Origin: Bog-473 sp963726005
GTDB lineage: Bacteria; Actinomycetota; Acidimicrobiia; Acidimicrobiales; RAAP-2
Length of the DNA stretch: 64,000 nucleotides
Direction of reading: 5' to 3'
NCBI GenBank assembly: GCA_963726005.1
Contig: CAVSAT010000006.1
Coordinates: 1 to 64,000, forward strand
Below the pieces are notes generated by a model. That model searched no databases and was not told the origin of the DNA. It saw only the letters and a list, made by a program, of their open reading frames with translations. The translations under genes and the position numbers were made by a program. Below are positions 25,009 through 35,070 of this stretch, one piece after another. Numbering within the stretch: the first letter of the stretch is position 1; every line of letters begins with the position of its first letter.

Positions 25009-25978
25009 AGCGGATCCTCGGGTCGAGCACGCCGTAGAGGATGTCCGCGACCAGGTTGAACAGGATCACGAAGGTGGCCGCGATCAGCAGGTAGGCCAGC
25101 ATGACATTCACGTCGAGGTTGGTGACGCCCGCGAGGTACCACTGCCCGAGCCCCTGCCACCCGAAGACGATCTCGGTGATGATGGCACCGCCCAGCACCG
25201 CGGCGAAGTCCAGCGCGATGACGGTCGTGACCGGGATCAGGGCGTTGCGGAGCACGTGGCGGATGAGGACCCGCCGCCGGCTCAGGCCCTTGGCCCGGGC
25301 GAGGCGCACGTGATCGGCGTCGAGCGTCTCGATCATCGAGGAACGCTGGTAGATGGCCCACGACGCGTACGAGATCAGCACGAGCGTCAGTGCAGGGAGC
25401 GCGGTATGGGCGGCGTAGTCGGGGAGCCGGCTGAAGAACGACCCGCTCAGCGTCGGGCTCTGCTCGCCGTCGGTGTAGAAGATGATCTTGCCGACGTGCT
25501 GATTGATGGGAATGGCCACGAACTCCTTGAGGGCGAGGCCCAGCACGAAGATCGGCGTTGCGAGCAGCACGAAGTTGGTCACGGTGATGGCGTGGTCGGT
25601 GATCTTGTTCTGCCGGACGGCGGCCAGTACGCCCATGAAGATCGCCACGAAGATGGCGATGACGGTGGCGATGATCACCATGCGCATGGTGACGAAGAGA
25701 TGGGACATCAACTCCGATGCCACGTCCTGCCCGCTGATGCTCGTGCCGAGGTTGCCGTGGATCGCACCGGTGAACCAGATCCAGTACCGCTGCCACAGGG
25801 GGTCGTTGAGGTGGAGCAGGTTCTCCCTTGCCACCACCGTGGCGTGCGGGATGTGGGGGTTGCTCTTCAGCAGGGCCAGGGGGTCGCCCGAGCTGGTGAC
25901 GAGAAGGAACACGAAGATCGTCGCAAAGAACAGTACGACGATGCTGATGAGCAGGCGCCTAATGATGTAGGCGAACAT
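25001..25978 (-). CDS. dppB: Peptide ABC transporter permease (OppB/DppB)
   Basis: 325 residues. The N-terminal helix YIIRRLLISIVVLFFATIF and the following GDPLALLKSNPH loop are typical of DppB, as are the VRLARAKGLSRRRVLIRHVLRN EAA-type loop and the C-terminal end ADILYGVLDPRIRYA. Six membrane helices are expected. It follows the binding-protein gene by 80 nt, which leaves room for a processing or attenuation site. Confidence 0.92.
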   Translation of the reverse strand: MFAYIIRRLLISIVVLFFATIFVFLLVTSSGDPLALLKSNPHIPHATVVARENLLHLNDPLWQRYWIWFTGAIHGNLGTSISGQDVASELMSHLFVTMRMVIIATVIAIFVAIFMGVLAAVRQNKITDHAITVTNFVLLATPIFVLGLALKEFVAIPINQHVGKIIFYTDGEQSPTLSGSFFSRLPDYAAHTALPALTLVLISYASWAIYQRSSMIETLDADHVRLARAKGLSRRRVLIRHVLRNALIPVTTVIALDFAAVLGGAIITEIVFGWQGLGQWYLAGVTNLDVNVMLAYLLIAATFVILFNLVADILYGVLDPRIRYA

Positions 25979-26058
25979 GGGCGGAGTCTAGGGGCAGGGG
26001 TAATTGAGGGAGGGGCCGACACACGGCCGACCCCTCCCTCGCGTTCCGGTGCTCGGGG

Positions 26059-27807
26059 CTAGCCGACGGACCAGTTCTCGGCGTTCCAGGTGACGCCGAC
26101 GCTTGCGGTGTTCGGCAGGACGCCCTTCAGGTTGTTGGACCACGCCCAGAACTGCGGCTTCTGGTACAGCGGAAGGGTGTCCATGTCGTGCCACAGGATG
26201 GCGTCGGCCTTGTTGAAGTCCGACGACTCTTGCGATGGGCTCGGCGCCGAGTTGCCCGACGCCATCAGGCCATCTGCCTGCGCGTTGGCGTAGTGGTTCC
26301 AGTTCTGCCCGCACTTGGACGCGTTGGTGTACGAGCAGTAGATCGGCTGGTTCGCCGACACGAACGGCGTCGGCACCCAGGCGAACTCGGCGATCTGGAA
26401 CGTGCCGCTCGGCAGGTTCGTCCCGAAGAAGGTGTTGGCGTCGTAGTTCTGGATGTTGATCTTGATGCCGATCGCCTTCATCTGGGCCTGGAACAGCTGC
26501 TCGGTCTGCGAGCGGACGCTGTTGCCCGATGTCGTCTGGATGGTGAAGGTCAGGTCCTGCCCCTTCTGCGGCCCGTAGTTCGGGTGCCAGTACCCGTCGG
26601 AGGCCTTCGTGAAGCCCTGCTCCTTCATCAGCGTCGCCGACTGGCTCGGACTGTAGGCGAAGGCCGTGGACTTGTACTGGGGCTGGGTCGACACGTACAT
26701 CCGGCTGCCCAGCGGCTTGATGCCACTGGAGACCTCGCCCACGGTGCGGGCGATGAGCGTGGAGCGGTTGACGCCGTGGGCGATCGCCTCACGGATGCCG
26801 ACGCGGGCCAGATACGGGTCGGCCTCGTTGAAGTCGAAGTGCTCGAACTCGAGGCCCGGCACCGTGAACTTCGTCGTGCTGGGAACCTGGTTGGCGGTCT
26901 GCACGATGGAGAGGTTGACCGTCGCCGGGTTGATGATGTTGACCTCCTTGTTCTGCAGGGCGGGCACCAGCTGGGTGTCGTCCGAGAAGAACTGGAAGAC
27001 GATCTTGTCCAGCTTGCCCGGCGTGCCCCAGTAGGTGGGGTTGCGGGTCAGCACCAACGACTGGTTCTCGTTGTAGCTGGTGATCGTGTACCAGCTGCCC
27101 GAGATCGTCTGGGTCGGGCCGACGAAGCCGGTGTTCCACCCGACCACGCGTGCGACGTGGGCGGGCACGACGTTGGTGTAAAGGCTGCGCCAGTCGGCGA
27201 ACGACGGCTTGAAGGTGACCGTGATGGTGCGGCCGTTGGGGCACAGGCCCACGTTGCGGTCGGCCGTGCTCCCCGGGGCGCATGCGGCGCCGCCCGAGGG
27301 GTTCGAACCGACCACCGACTGGATCTGGTTGTAGCCGGCGCTCGAGGCCGTGTCGTAGGGCTTCCCACCGACGTCGGTGTAGGCCGGGTTGCCGCTCTGG
27401 GCCTGCCAGTTGTAGATGAAGTCGTCAGCCGTGATCGGCGTCCCGTCGGACCACACCGCCTTGGGGTTGAGCGTGTAGACGATCGTCTGGGGGCTGGAAC
27501 CGGTCTGGGTCGCGCTCTGCAGCAGCTGGGTGTTGAGGACCGGCGCCAGCTTGTTGTTGATGATGAAGGCCTGGGGCCAGACCATGTTCATGATCTCTTG
27601 GAGCACGTACTCGGACGCGGCCGACGTGTTGATGTTGAAGCCCGCCAGGTTCTGGTCGAGGGCCATGGTGGCCGTCCCGCCCGAAGACGACGACGCCTTG
27701 GCGGCTGCCCCGCTGGTGGCCGGCGTGACCGCCACGACGGACAGACTCAGCGCCCCGGCTGCCAGGCCAGCGCACACCGATCGTCTCAACAACCCCTTCA
27801 GTCCCAT
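26059..27807 (-). CDS. Peptide ABC transporter substrate-binding protein (SBP family 5)
   Basis: 582 residues from the ATG at 27805-27807, chosen because AGGGAGT lies just upstream and the protein then begins with a clean export signal (MGLKGLLRRSVCAGLAAGAL, ending near TSGAAAKA). A longer start at 27867 would bury the signal. No lipobox cysteine is evident at the cleavage point, so it may be secreted or anchored differently. The mature region has the family-5 pattern (VYTLNPKAVWSDGTPITADDF, then FSDDTQLVPALQNKEVNI and RVGIREAIAHGVNRSTL). It is the first gene of the importer operon and sets specificity; the ligand is inferred to be a peptide. Confidence 0.9.
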   Translation of the reverse strand: MGLKGLLRRSVCAGLAAGALSLSVVAVTPATSGAAAKASSSSGGTATMALDQNLAGFNINTSAASEYVLQEIMNMVWPQAFIINNKLAPVLNTQLLQSATQTGSSPQTIVYTLNPKAVWSDGTPITADDFIYNWQAQSGNPAYTDVGGKPYDTASSAGYNQIQSVVGSNPSGGAACAPGSTADRNVGLCPNGRTITVTFKPSFADWRSLYTNVVPAHVARVVGWNTGFVGPTQTISGSWYTITSYNENQSLVLTRNPTYWGTPGKLDKIVFQFFSDDTQLVPALQNKEVNIINPATVNLSIVQTANQVPSTTKFTVPGLEFEHFDFNEADPYLARVGIREAIAHGVNRSTLIARTVGEVSSGIKPLGSRMYVSTQPQYKSTAFAYSPSQSATLMKEQGFTKASDGYWHPNYGPQKGQDLTFTIQTTSGNSVRSQTEQLFQAQMKAIGIKINIQNYDANTFFGTNLPSGTFQIAEFAWVPTPFVSANQPIYCSYTNASKCGQNWNHYANAQADGLMASGNSAPSPSQESSDFNKADAILWHDMDTLPLYQKPQFWAWSNNLKGVLPNTASVGVTWNAENWSVG

Positions 27808-28104
27808 AGCACTCCCTTTTCTGTCGGTCGCCCCGGTGACGGCCGATATCCCCGCCCTTCCGTTCACTTCTCAGTTGTCGGAAGATGTTCGCAAAAGTAA
27901 TGCAATTGCCACATTCTTTTAGGTCATTGCTTCGGGAAATTCTGCGAGAACCCGGCGGGGACAATCGCGATCCGGTGCGCAGGAGCGTCTCGCACACGAT
28001 TCCTGTGTGGGAACCCTCCAAGGCGCATCGGATTGAACCTGGGTCCGAGCTGAGAGCCCACTGCGTGGTCTGTGACGGCCGGCCGGTAACATCGACGCAA
28101 GTCG
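27808..28104. promoter_or_regulatory. Divergent promoter region between the peptide importer operon and a transporter gene
   Basis: 297 nt. The part next to the binding-protein gene is AT-richer (around 27,885-27,930) and is the likely site of its minus-strand promoter. TAACAT at 28087-28092, 12 nt before the transporter ATG, is a candidate -10 box for the plus-strand gene. I see no riboswitch-like structure. Confidence 0.4.
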
Positions 28105-29055
28105 ATGGTCTATGTCCTCGCAGTTGCCGCGGCATTGTCCAACGCGCTGACCAGCGTGTTCCAGCGCATGGGCGTCGAGGACGCCCCCAAGGAGTCGACC
28201 ATGCGGCTCAGCCTGATGGCCCACGCCATCCGCCGCGGCGTCTGGATCCTCGGTTTCGGTTTCATGATCTGCTCCTTCCTCCTGCAGTCCTTCGCGCTGC
28301 ACATCGGGCGGCTCTCGGTTGTCCAGCCGATCCTGACCATGGAGCTCCTGTTCCTGGTGGCGATCCTCGGGACGTACTTCCGCTTCTCCATCTCCGTGCG
28401 CGAGTGGGTCGGGGTCGCGGCCATCGCCTTCGGCCTCTCCGGTTTCCTCTTCTTCGCCGCCCCGGGCGGAGGGGACGAGGTGCCCACCAACCTGGGTTGG
28501 ATCGTGGTCGGCGGCAGCGCCACGTTCCTGATCGTCGTGACCGTCGTCGCCACCCGCTGGGGTCCCCGCTGGTGGAAGGCCGCGATGTTCGGCAGCGCGG
28601 CGGCCATTGCCTTCGCGTTCACCGCCGCCCTCATCAAGATGGTCAGCAACTACGCGGCGAACGACTGGGTCAGCTTGTTCGAGCACTGGCAGACCTACGG
28701 TGTCATCGCGTTCGGCCTGCTCGGCCTCTTCCTCACGCAGAACGCGTTCCACGCCGGGCCCCTGGCCGCATCGCAGTCGACCCTGGTGCTCGTGGACCCG
28801 CTGGTCAGCATCTGCCTCGGCATCGCCCTCTACGGCGACACGCTGCGGACGTCCGGTGCCTACGGCCCGCTCGAGGCCCTCTCGCTCCTCGTGATGTTCA
28901 TGGGTGCGGTGTTCTTGTCCAACTCGCCGTTGGTGACGGGCATGAAGAGCGAGGGCAAGGGGGTCGAGTACGACGAGATGTTGTCCAGGCGTCTCAAAAA
29001 CGCCCCTCAGCCCGAAGCCGTGGCCGACAGCGGGCTGCCGTTCTCGTCTGCTTGA
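28105..29055 (+). CDS. DMT-superfamily (NIPA/EamA-like) integral membrane transporter
   Basis: 316 residues with about nine membrane helices in pairs (MVYVLAVAAALSNALTSVFQ, GFGFMICSFLLQSFAL, LLFLVAILGTYF and onward). The paired-helix duplication, the start in the first helix and VVQPILTMELLF resemble the DMT superfamily; similar proteins in actinobacteria are annotated as DMT or magnesium-type NIPA transporters. The substrate is unknown. A soluble ~45-residue C-terminal tail (EGKGVEYDEMLSRRLKN) is predicted cytoplasmic. It is monocistronic and diverges from the peptide importer. Confidence 0.75.
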   Translation: MVYVLAVAAALSNALTSVFQRMGVEDAPKESTMRLSLMAHAIRRGVWILGFGFMICSFLLQSFALHIGRLSVVQPILTMELLFLVAILGTYFRFSISVREWVGVAAIAFGLSGFLFFAAPGGGDEVPTNLGWIVVGGSATFLIVVTVVATRWGPRWWKAAMFGSAAAIAFAFTAALIKMVSNYAANDWVSLFEHWQTYGVIAFGLLGLFLTQNAFHAGPLAASQSTLVLVDPLVSICLGIALYGDTLRTSGAYGPLEALSLLVMFMGAVFLSNSPLVTGMKSEGKGVEYDEMLSRRLKNAPQPEAVADSGLPFSSA

Positions 29056-29101
29056 CCTTTTTCCCCCTCCCTATTAATTCTCGTTAATTAGTTCTCTTTC
29101 T

Positions 29102-29905
29102 TCATTCCCTCGTCCCGCTGGCCCCCGCCCGCTTGACCACCAGCCGGGCCATCGTGGCGAAGTGGTCCGGATGCGACAGGTGAGCGCCGTGCTGGGCCCC
29201 CTCAATCTCGTACACCTCCGCATCCGCGAGGTGGGCGCCCAACCACTGCACGCTTCGGCGATGGTGGGTGGCTGTCGTCGGTCCGCCCATTCCGAACACG
29301 GCCGGCACGCCGAGAGCGGTTACGTCGAACGGAGGGGCTTCGCGTCGGAAGCTGCGCAGGTCGGCGATCAGAGCCGGTCCGTCGGAGCGCCGCGCCGCCC
29401 GGCCCTCTTCGGACAGGCGGGACCAGGCTGCCGGGCTGACCATCCGGGAGAAGAAGCGCTCTGCCTCTTCCCCTGGGTCGTCGGAGACCGGGGGCCACGG
29501 ACGGGCCGCTCCGGACTCGGTGCGGCGGAAGCCCAGCCACGGCATGGGCGGCTCGTAGGCCCCGACGGCGTCGAACGCGCCAGGATCAACCAGCGCGGCG
29601 CCGATGACCACATCTCCCCCGAGGCTGTGACCGACGGCCACCACGGGCCCCTCCGCGCCGGACCTCGCCTCCTGCGCGATGGAGACGAGGTCGGCGACGT
29701 GGCCGCCAAGGTCGACCACCCCGCCGCCCCGCGAGCCCTGGTAGCCCCGCCGGTCATAGGCCAGCGTCGTCAGCTCGGGCAGGCGGCGCATCACCCGCTG
29801 GAAGCTGTCTCCCCGGTCGAGCGACCCGTGGACGAACACCACGGTGGCCGCACCCGGTGCGGAGCCCGGCCGCGACGTCACGTGGAGGGCGGCCGGATAG
29901 GTCAT
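29102..29905 (-). CDS. Alpha/beta-hydrolase
   Basis: 267 residues. TVVFVHGSLDRGDSF is the oxyanion-hole strand, VVAVGHSLGGDVVIGAALV carries the nucleophile serine in GHSLGG, and IEGAQHGAHLSHPDHF supplies the catalytic histidine; the acid is likely in the region around VFGMGGPTT. No signal peptide. The substrate cannot be predicted. A TAGCGT box lies 11 nt before the ATG at 29905. It diverges from kgd. Confidence 0.8.
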   Translation of the reverse strand: MTYPAALHVTSRPGSAPGAATVVFVHGSLDRGDSFQRVMRRLPELTTLAYDRRGYQGSRGGGVVDLGGHVADLVSIAQEARSGAEGPVVAVGHSLGGDVVIGAALVDPGAFDAVGAYEPPMPWLGFRRTESGAARPWPPVSDDPGEEAERFFSRMVSPAAWSRLSEEGRAARRSDGPALIADLRSFRREAPPFDVTALGVPAVFGMGGPTTATHHRRSVQWLGAHLADAEVYEIEGAQHGAHLSHPDHFATMARLVVKRAGASGTRE

Positions 29906-29955
29906 GGGCAGGGCAGACGCTACCCGGCCTGCCCCAGGAACCCGATCCCCGCCGG

Positions 29956-29961
29956 TAGGGT
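29956..29961 (+). promoter_or_regulatory. Leaderless-type -10 box of kgd
   Basis: TAGGGT, 6 nt before the ATG at 29968, with no Shine-Dalgarno between. Confidence 0.5.
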
Positions 29962-29967
29962 TGGCTC

Positions 29968-32900
29968 ATGACCCAGTTCGGTGGCGCGGGGGGCTCCTTC
30001 GGCCCCAATGCATGGCTGGTCGACGACATGTACGACCGCTTCCTCGCCGACCCCGACTCGGTCAGCGAGAGCTGGCGCGAATTCTTCGCCGACTACCGAC
30101 CCGCCCCCGTCCCGGCGCCTCCGCCCCAGCCGGCGGCCCAGGCGAGGGCCGCCGCCCCGGCGCCCGCGGCGCCGGCCCCGGCCGTCGTCAAGGAGCCGCT
30201 GAGTGATGAAGCCACCCCGCTGCGCGGGGCCGCCTCGCGGATCGTGGCGAACATGGAGGCCAGTCTCGCCGTGCCCACGGCGACGAGCGTGCGCACGGTC
30301 CCGGCCCGCCTGCTCGAGGTCAACCGGCTCATCCTCAACAATCAGCTGGCACGGACGACGGGGGCCAAGGTCAGCTTCACCCACATGATCGGGTACGCCG
30401 TGGTCCGCGCCCTCAACGACGTGCCGGCCCTCAACTCCGCCTTCGTGGCCGACGCCGCCGGGTCGGGCAAGCCCGGCGTCGTGCATCACAAGCACGTGGG
30501 GCTCGGGCTCGCGGTCGACCAGGAGAAGAGCGACGGCAGCCGGACCCTGCTCGTGCCGTGCATCAAGGACGCCGACACGCTCGACTTCCGCTCCTTCGTT
30601 CTGGCGTACGAGGACCTCATCCGCAAGATCGCCACGAACAAGATCGCGCCGGACGACTTCGCCGGGACCACGGTGTCGCTGACCAACCCGGGGACTCTCG
30701 GCACTGTGCAGTCGGTGCCCCGGCTGATGCCCGGCCAGGGCGCCATCATCGGGGTCGGGGCGCTCGGATACCCGGCCGGGTTCGAGGCCGCCGACCCTCG
30801 CGTGGTCGCCCAGCTCGGCCTCGGCAAGGTGGTCACGCTCACCTCGACCTACGACCACCGGATCATCCAGGGGGCCGAGTCGGGCCTGTTCCTGGGACGG
30901 GTGGCCGCCCTCCTGACCGGTGCCGACGGCTTCTACGACGACCTGTTCGAGTCGATGGGGGTGCCCTACGAGCCGGTGCGCTGGCGGGTGGACAACAATG
31001 CCGCCGACGGCACGGAAGAGGGCGAGCACCTGCATCTGGTCAAGCAGGTACACGTCGGGACGCTCATCAACATGTACCGGGTGCGCGGCCACCTCATCGC
31101 ACACCTCGATCCCCTCGACGCCGAGCCGCCGCACATCCACCCCGAGCTCGACCCGCTCACCTATGGCCTCACCATTTGGGACCTGCCCCGGCAGTTCGTC
31201 GCCGACGGCCTGGCCGGCCGCGACGTCGCAACGCTCGACGAGATCCTCCACGTGCTGCGCGACGCCTATTGCCGGACGCTGGGCATCGAGTACATGCACA
31301 TTCAGGACCCGGAGCAGAAGCGTTGGATCCAGCAGCACGTCGAGGGCCAGCCCACGACGCTCAACCTCGAGGAACAGCGCCACATCCTCGACCGCCTGAA
31401 TGCGGCCGAGGTCTTCGAGCGCTTTCTCCACACTCGCTACGTCGGGCAGAAGCGGTTCGGCCTCGAGGGTGCCGAGTCGACCATCGTGCTGCTCGATGCG
31501 CTGCTCGACGCCGCCGCGGGATCCGGCGTGGCCGAAGTCGTCATGGGCATGGCGCATCGCGGCCGCCTGAACGTGCTGGCCAACATCGTGGGCAAGTCCT
31601 ACCGGGAGATCTTCGAGGAATTCGAGGGCAATCTCGACCCCGACTCCGTCCAGGGCTCGGGCGACGTGAAGTACCACAAGGGTGCCCTTGGGGTGTTCCA
31701 CGGAAGCGCCGGCGAGGAGCTTCCCATCGCCTTGGCCTCGAACCCCTCGCACCTCGAGGCGGTCGACCCGGTGGTCGAGGGCATGACGCCGCGCCAAGCA
31801 GGACCGTCTCTCACCGCCCACCGACGGCACGCCGGCCGCGGCGGCGGACGGGGCCGACGGCTTCCCGTGCATGTCCGTGCTCATCCATGGCGACGCCGCG
31901 TTCGCCGGGCAGGGCGTGGTGGCCGAGACGCTCAACCTCTCCGGACTGTCGGGCTACCGCACCGGTGGCACCGTGCACCTCGTGATCAACAATCAGCTCG
32001 GTTTCACGACCGCGCCGGCTTCGGCCCGGACATCTGTGTACCCGACGGACGTGGCGAAGATGGTCCAGGCGCCCATCTTCCATGTGAACGGGGATGATCC
32101 CGAAGCATGTGTGCGCGCGGCGCGGCTCGCCTTCGCGTTCCGCCAGACCTTCCACAAAGATGTCGTGATCGACCTGGTCTGCTACCGCAGGCACGGCCAT
32201 AACGAGGGTGACGACCCGAGCTATACCCAGCCCTTGATGTACCAGCGCATTGAGGCGAAGCGCGCGGTGCGCAAGCTCTACACCGAGACCCTCGTGCGCC
32301 GGGGCGACATCACGCTCGAGGAGGCCGAGTCCGCGCTCGACGACTTCAACGCAAAGTTGCAGGCGGTGCTCGACGAGGTGCGTGCCGAGCCATCGCTCGC
32401 GCCGACCGAGCTGCCCGTGCCCGAACGCGCACCGGCGGACTCGCCCTCGCCGGAGACCGGCGTCGCGCCCGACGTGCTCCAAGCCCTCTCCTCGGTCGTG
32501 CGCTCGGTCCCAGATGGCTTCACCATCCACCCGAAGCTCGAGCGCCAGTTCACCCAACGCGACGAGCTGGTCGCGAGTGGCCAGGTCGACTGGGCCCTCG
32601 GCGAAGCACTCGCCATCGGCTCGCTGATGTACGAGGGCGTCAACGTCCGTCTCACGGGCCAGGACACCCGCCGTGGCACCTTCAGCCACCGCCATGCGGT
32701 CCTGGTGGACTACGCCAACGGCGAGGAGTACGTGCCCTTGGCCCACATCCGGGACGGCCTGCAGCGCATCGGGGCCGATGCGCTCGAGCCGGCGGGGGAG
32801 ATGGGCAACTTCACCGTGCGCGACTCGCTGCTCTCCGAGTACGCCGCGGTCGGCTTCGAGTACGGCTACTCGGTCGAGGCACCCGAGGCTCTCGTGGCCT

Positions 32901-33661
32901 GGGAGGCGCAGTTCGGCGACTTCGTCAACGGGGCTCAGATCATCATCGACAACTTCCTCGTCGCCGCCGAGGTCAAGTGGGGACAGCACGCGGGTTTGGT
33001 CCTCCTCCTCCCGCACGGGTACGAGGGCCAGGGGCCCGAGCACTCGTCGGCGCGGATTGAGCGCTTCCTGCTGCTGTCTGCACGGGCCAACATGCGGGTC
33101 ACGGTCCCCTCCACCGCGGCGCAGTACTTCCACCTGCTGCGTTCCCAGGCGCGCGCCAACCCGAAGCGTCCGCTCATCGTCGTGACGCCCAAGTCGATGT
33201 TGCGGGCCCATGCGTCGCGCTCGACCTTCGCCGAGCTCGAGGTGGGCAGCTTCGAACACGTCATCGACGACGACACCGTCGAGGACCCGACGGCGGTCCG
33301 CCGCATCGTGCTGGCCAGCGGGAAGGTCGCCCACGAGGCAAAGCAGCGGCAGGCCGAGCTCCCGCCCGAGGAGGCGGCGCACGTCGCTCTGGTCTGGGTC
33401 GAGCAGCTCTATCCGTGGCCTGACTCCCTCCTGACCGCCGTCTTCGAGCGTTACGCACAGGCGACCGAGGTGGTGTGGCTCCAGGAGGAACCCGAGAACA
33501 TGGGCGCCTGGTCCTTCGTCCACGCGCGCCTGCACGCGTGCCTGCCCGAGCGCCTGCGGCTCCGCCATGTGAGCCGCCCCGAGTCGCCGAGCCCGGCCAT
33601 CGGGAGCGCCGCCCTGCACCAGTTGGAGCAGGCCGATCTCTTGCGACGTGCCATTGGCTGA
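29968..33661 (+). pseudogene. kgd: Multifunctional 2-oxoglutarate decarboxylase/dehydrogenase (E2-E1 fusion, Kgd type), one frameshift
   Basis: After one inserted C near 31,790 is removed the protein is 1,230 residues, the same size as the mycobacterial Kgd/SucA. The N-terminal GPNAWLVDDMYDRFLADPDS is the Kgd signature; an Ala/Pro linker follows; then the E2-type acyltransferase domain with catalytic His297 in TSTYDHRIIQGAESG. The E1 part has GMAHRGRLNVLANIVGKSYRE, KYHKGALGVFH, SNPSHLEAVDPVVEG, then after the break LIHGDAAFAGQGVVAETLNL and NNQLGFTTAP for thiamine diphosphate binding. It feeds the TCA cycle between 2-oxoglutarate and succinyl-CoA. This fused form is typical of Actinobacteria, which helps identify the right segment. 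The stop overlaps the next gene. Confidence 0.93.
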
Positions 33662-35054
33662 ACCGCATCACGTCGTCGTGGATGGGTCGAACCTGGCCAC
33701 GGAAGGGCGTACGTCCCCCAGCCTCAAGCAGCTCGACGAGGCGGTGCGCGCGTACGCCGCCGAGGACCCCGGTTCGAGCATCATCGTGGTCGTCGACGCG
33801 ACCTTCGAGCATCGCGTCTCCGACGCGGAGCGCGAGGAGGTGCGCCAGGCCATGCTCAACGGGGAGGTGATCTCCCCGCCGGCGGGCGCCATCGGACGCG
33901 GAGACGCCTTCGTGCTCCGCATCGCGGAGCGCACCGGCGCAATCGTCCTGTCCAACGACTCCTTCCAGGAGTTCCACGGGGAGCATCCCTGGCTCTTCGA
34001 TGACGGTCGGTTGATCGGCGGCAAGCCCGTCCCCGGCGTCGGTTGGATCTTCACGCCCCGGCTACCGATCCGCGGGCCCAAGAGCCGGGCGGCCACGGCC
34101 GAGGCCAAAACGAAGAAGGACCCCGACTCTGCTCCCGTCAAGGCGGCGGAACTGGCACGGGCGGCGAAGAAGGCGGCCAAGAGGGGGACCAAGGCCAAGA
34201 AGGCGGCAACGACGACAGCGTCCCCGATCGACACGTCGTGGCCGATCACGCCCACTGCGCCACCGCCGGGTCGGGCGAAGGTCGACCCGGTGTTCTCCAG
34301 CGCGATCGACGAGGCGGTGGAGGAGGCGCTGCACCCGCCGAAGCCCGGCAAGTCGAGGGACACCGCCAAGAAGCAGTCGGCCAAGAAGGCTGCCCCGCAG
34401 AAGAGTGCCAAGTCCAGGAAAGAAGCTCCGACTCGAAAGCAGGCCGACGCGAGGCGCGGCGACAGCAGGACCGAGGCAAAGGCGGGTCATCCGCCGGGCC
34501 CGAACAAGAGCTCCGGGCCGCCGCCGGCGGTCAACGAGCCGCTGGCCTTCATCAACTTCGTCGCTGCCTTCCCCGTCGGTAGCACGGTGGAGGGCGAGGT
34601 GGTCTCCTTCACCTCCCACGGCGCCATGGTCGACGTGCCGCTCCCGGCTGGCGGGGCGCTGCACTGCTACATCCCGCTGACCGCCATGGGCTCACCGCCC
34701 CCGAACAAGGCGCGCCAAGTGCTCAAGAAGGGCGAGGTGCGCCCGTTCGTCCTCGCGGGACTGGACCCGCCCCGGCGCGTGGCCGAGCTGGCCCTCCCGT
34801 CGTCCGAGACGGGGACGAAGAAGCGCGCTGGCGGTGCGAAGGCTGCTCCGACCGCAACGAGGGCGACGAGGACCAAGGCCGCGCCGGCCGCGAAGAAGGC
34901 GGCAGCCAAGAAGGCGGCAGCGAAGAAGGCAGGCGCGTCGGCCAAGAAGGCGACCAAGAAGGCGACGGCACCGGCGACGAAGGCCGGCACGACGAAGGCG
35001 ACCAAGGCGAAGAAGGCACCGGCGAAGAAGGCGGCGAAGGCGAAGGACCGATGA
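33648..35054 (+). CDS. NYN-domain ribonuclease fused to an S1-like RNA-binding domain and histone H1-like tails
   Basis: 468 residues in three parts. Residues ~8-140 form a NYN/PIN-like nuclease of the Zc3h12a type: VVVDGSNLATEGR (Asp12), IIVVVDATFEHRV (Asp50), GRGDAFVLRIAE (Asp86) and LSNDSFQEF (Asp104) supply the acidic metal site. Residues ~150-300 are a Lys/Ala/Pro-rich linker. Residues ~305-385 look like an S1 domain (GSTVEGEVVSFTSHGAMVDV, then YIPLTAMGSP). The C-terminal ~75 residues are a histone H1-like tail of AAKKAAAKK repeats. Together this predicts an RNA-cleaving enzyme tethered to nucleic acid. Start is a GTG (33648) overlapping the kgd stop. Family membership of each part is seen; the combined role is inferred. 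Confidence 0.78.
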   Translation: MPLAEPHHVVVDGSNLATEGRTSPSLKQLDEAVRAYAAEDPGSSIIVVVDATFEHRVSDAEREEVRQAMLNGEVISPPAGAIGRGDAFVLRIAERTGAIVLSNDSFQEFHGEHPWLFDDGRLIGGKPVPGVGWIFTPRLPIRGPKSRAATAEAKTKKDPDSAPVKAAELARAAKKAAKRGTKAKKAATTTASPIDTSWPITPTAPPPGRAKVDPVFSSAIDEAVEEALHPPKPGKSRDTAKKQSAKKAAPQKSAKSRKEAPTRKQADARRGDSRTEAKAGHPPGPNKSSGPPPAVNEPLAFINFVAAFPVGSTVEGEVVSFTSHGAMVDVPLPAGGALHCYIPLTAMGSPPPNKARQVLKKGEVRPFVLAGLDPPRRVAELALPSSETGTKKRAGGAKAAPTATRATRTKAAPAAKKAAAKKAAAKKAGASAKKATKKATAPATKAGTTKATKAKKAPAKKAAKAKDR

Positions 35055-35070
35055 CGACCGGGGCTCTCCG

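Noticed and set aside
27808..27867. Longer start (27,867) for the peptide-binding protein
   Set aside because: It would place about 20 residues before the signal peptide and lacks the AGGGAGT site present at 27,807.
29050..29100. AT-rich ATTAATTCTCGTTAATTA segment as a terminator or replication site
   Set aside because: The inverted repeat is short and AT-only, no DnaA-box cluster is present, and it fits an ordinary gap between convergent genes.
31770..31870. Programmed frameshift in kgd
   Set aside because: No slippery heptamer or pseudoknot-like structure is evident, kgd is not known to use one, and removal of one C restores the exact expected length.
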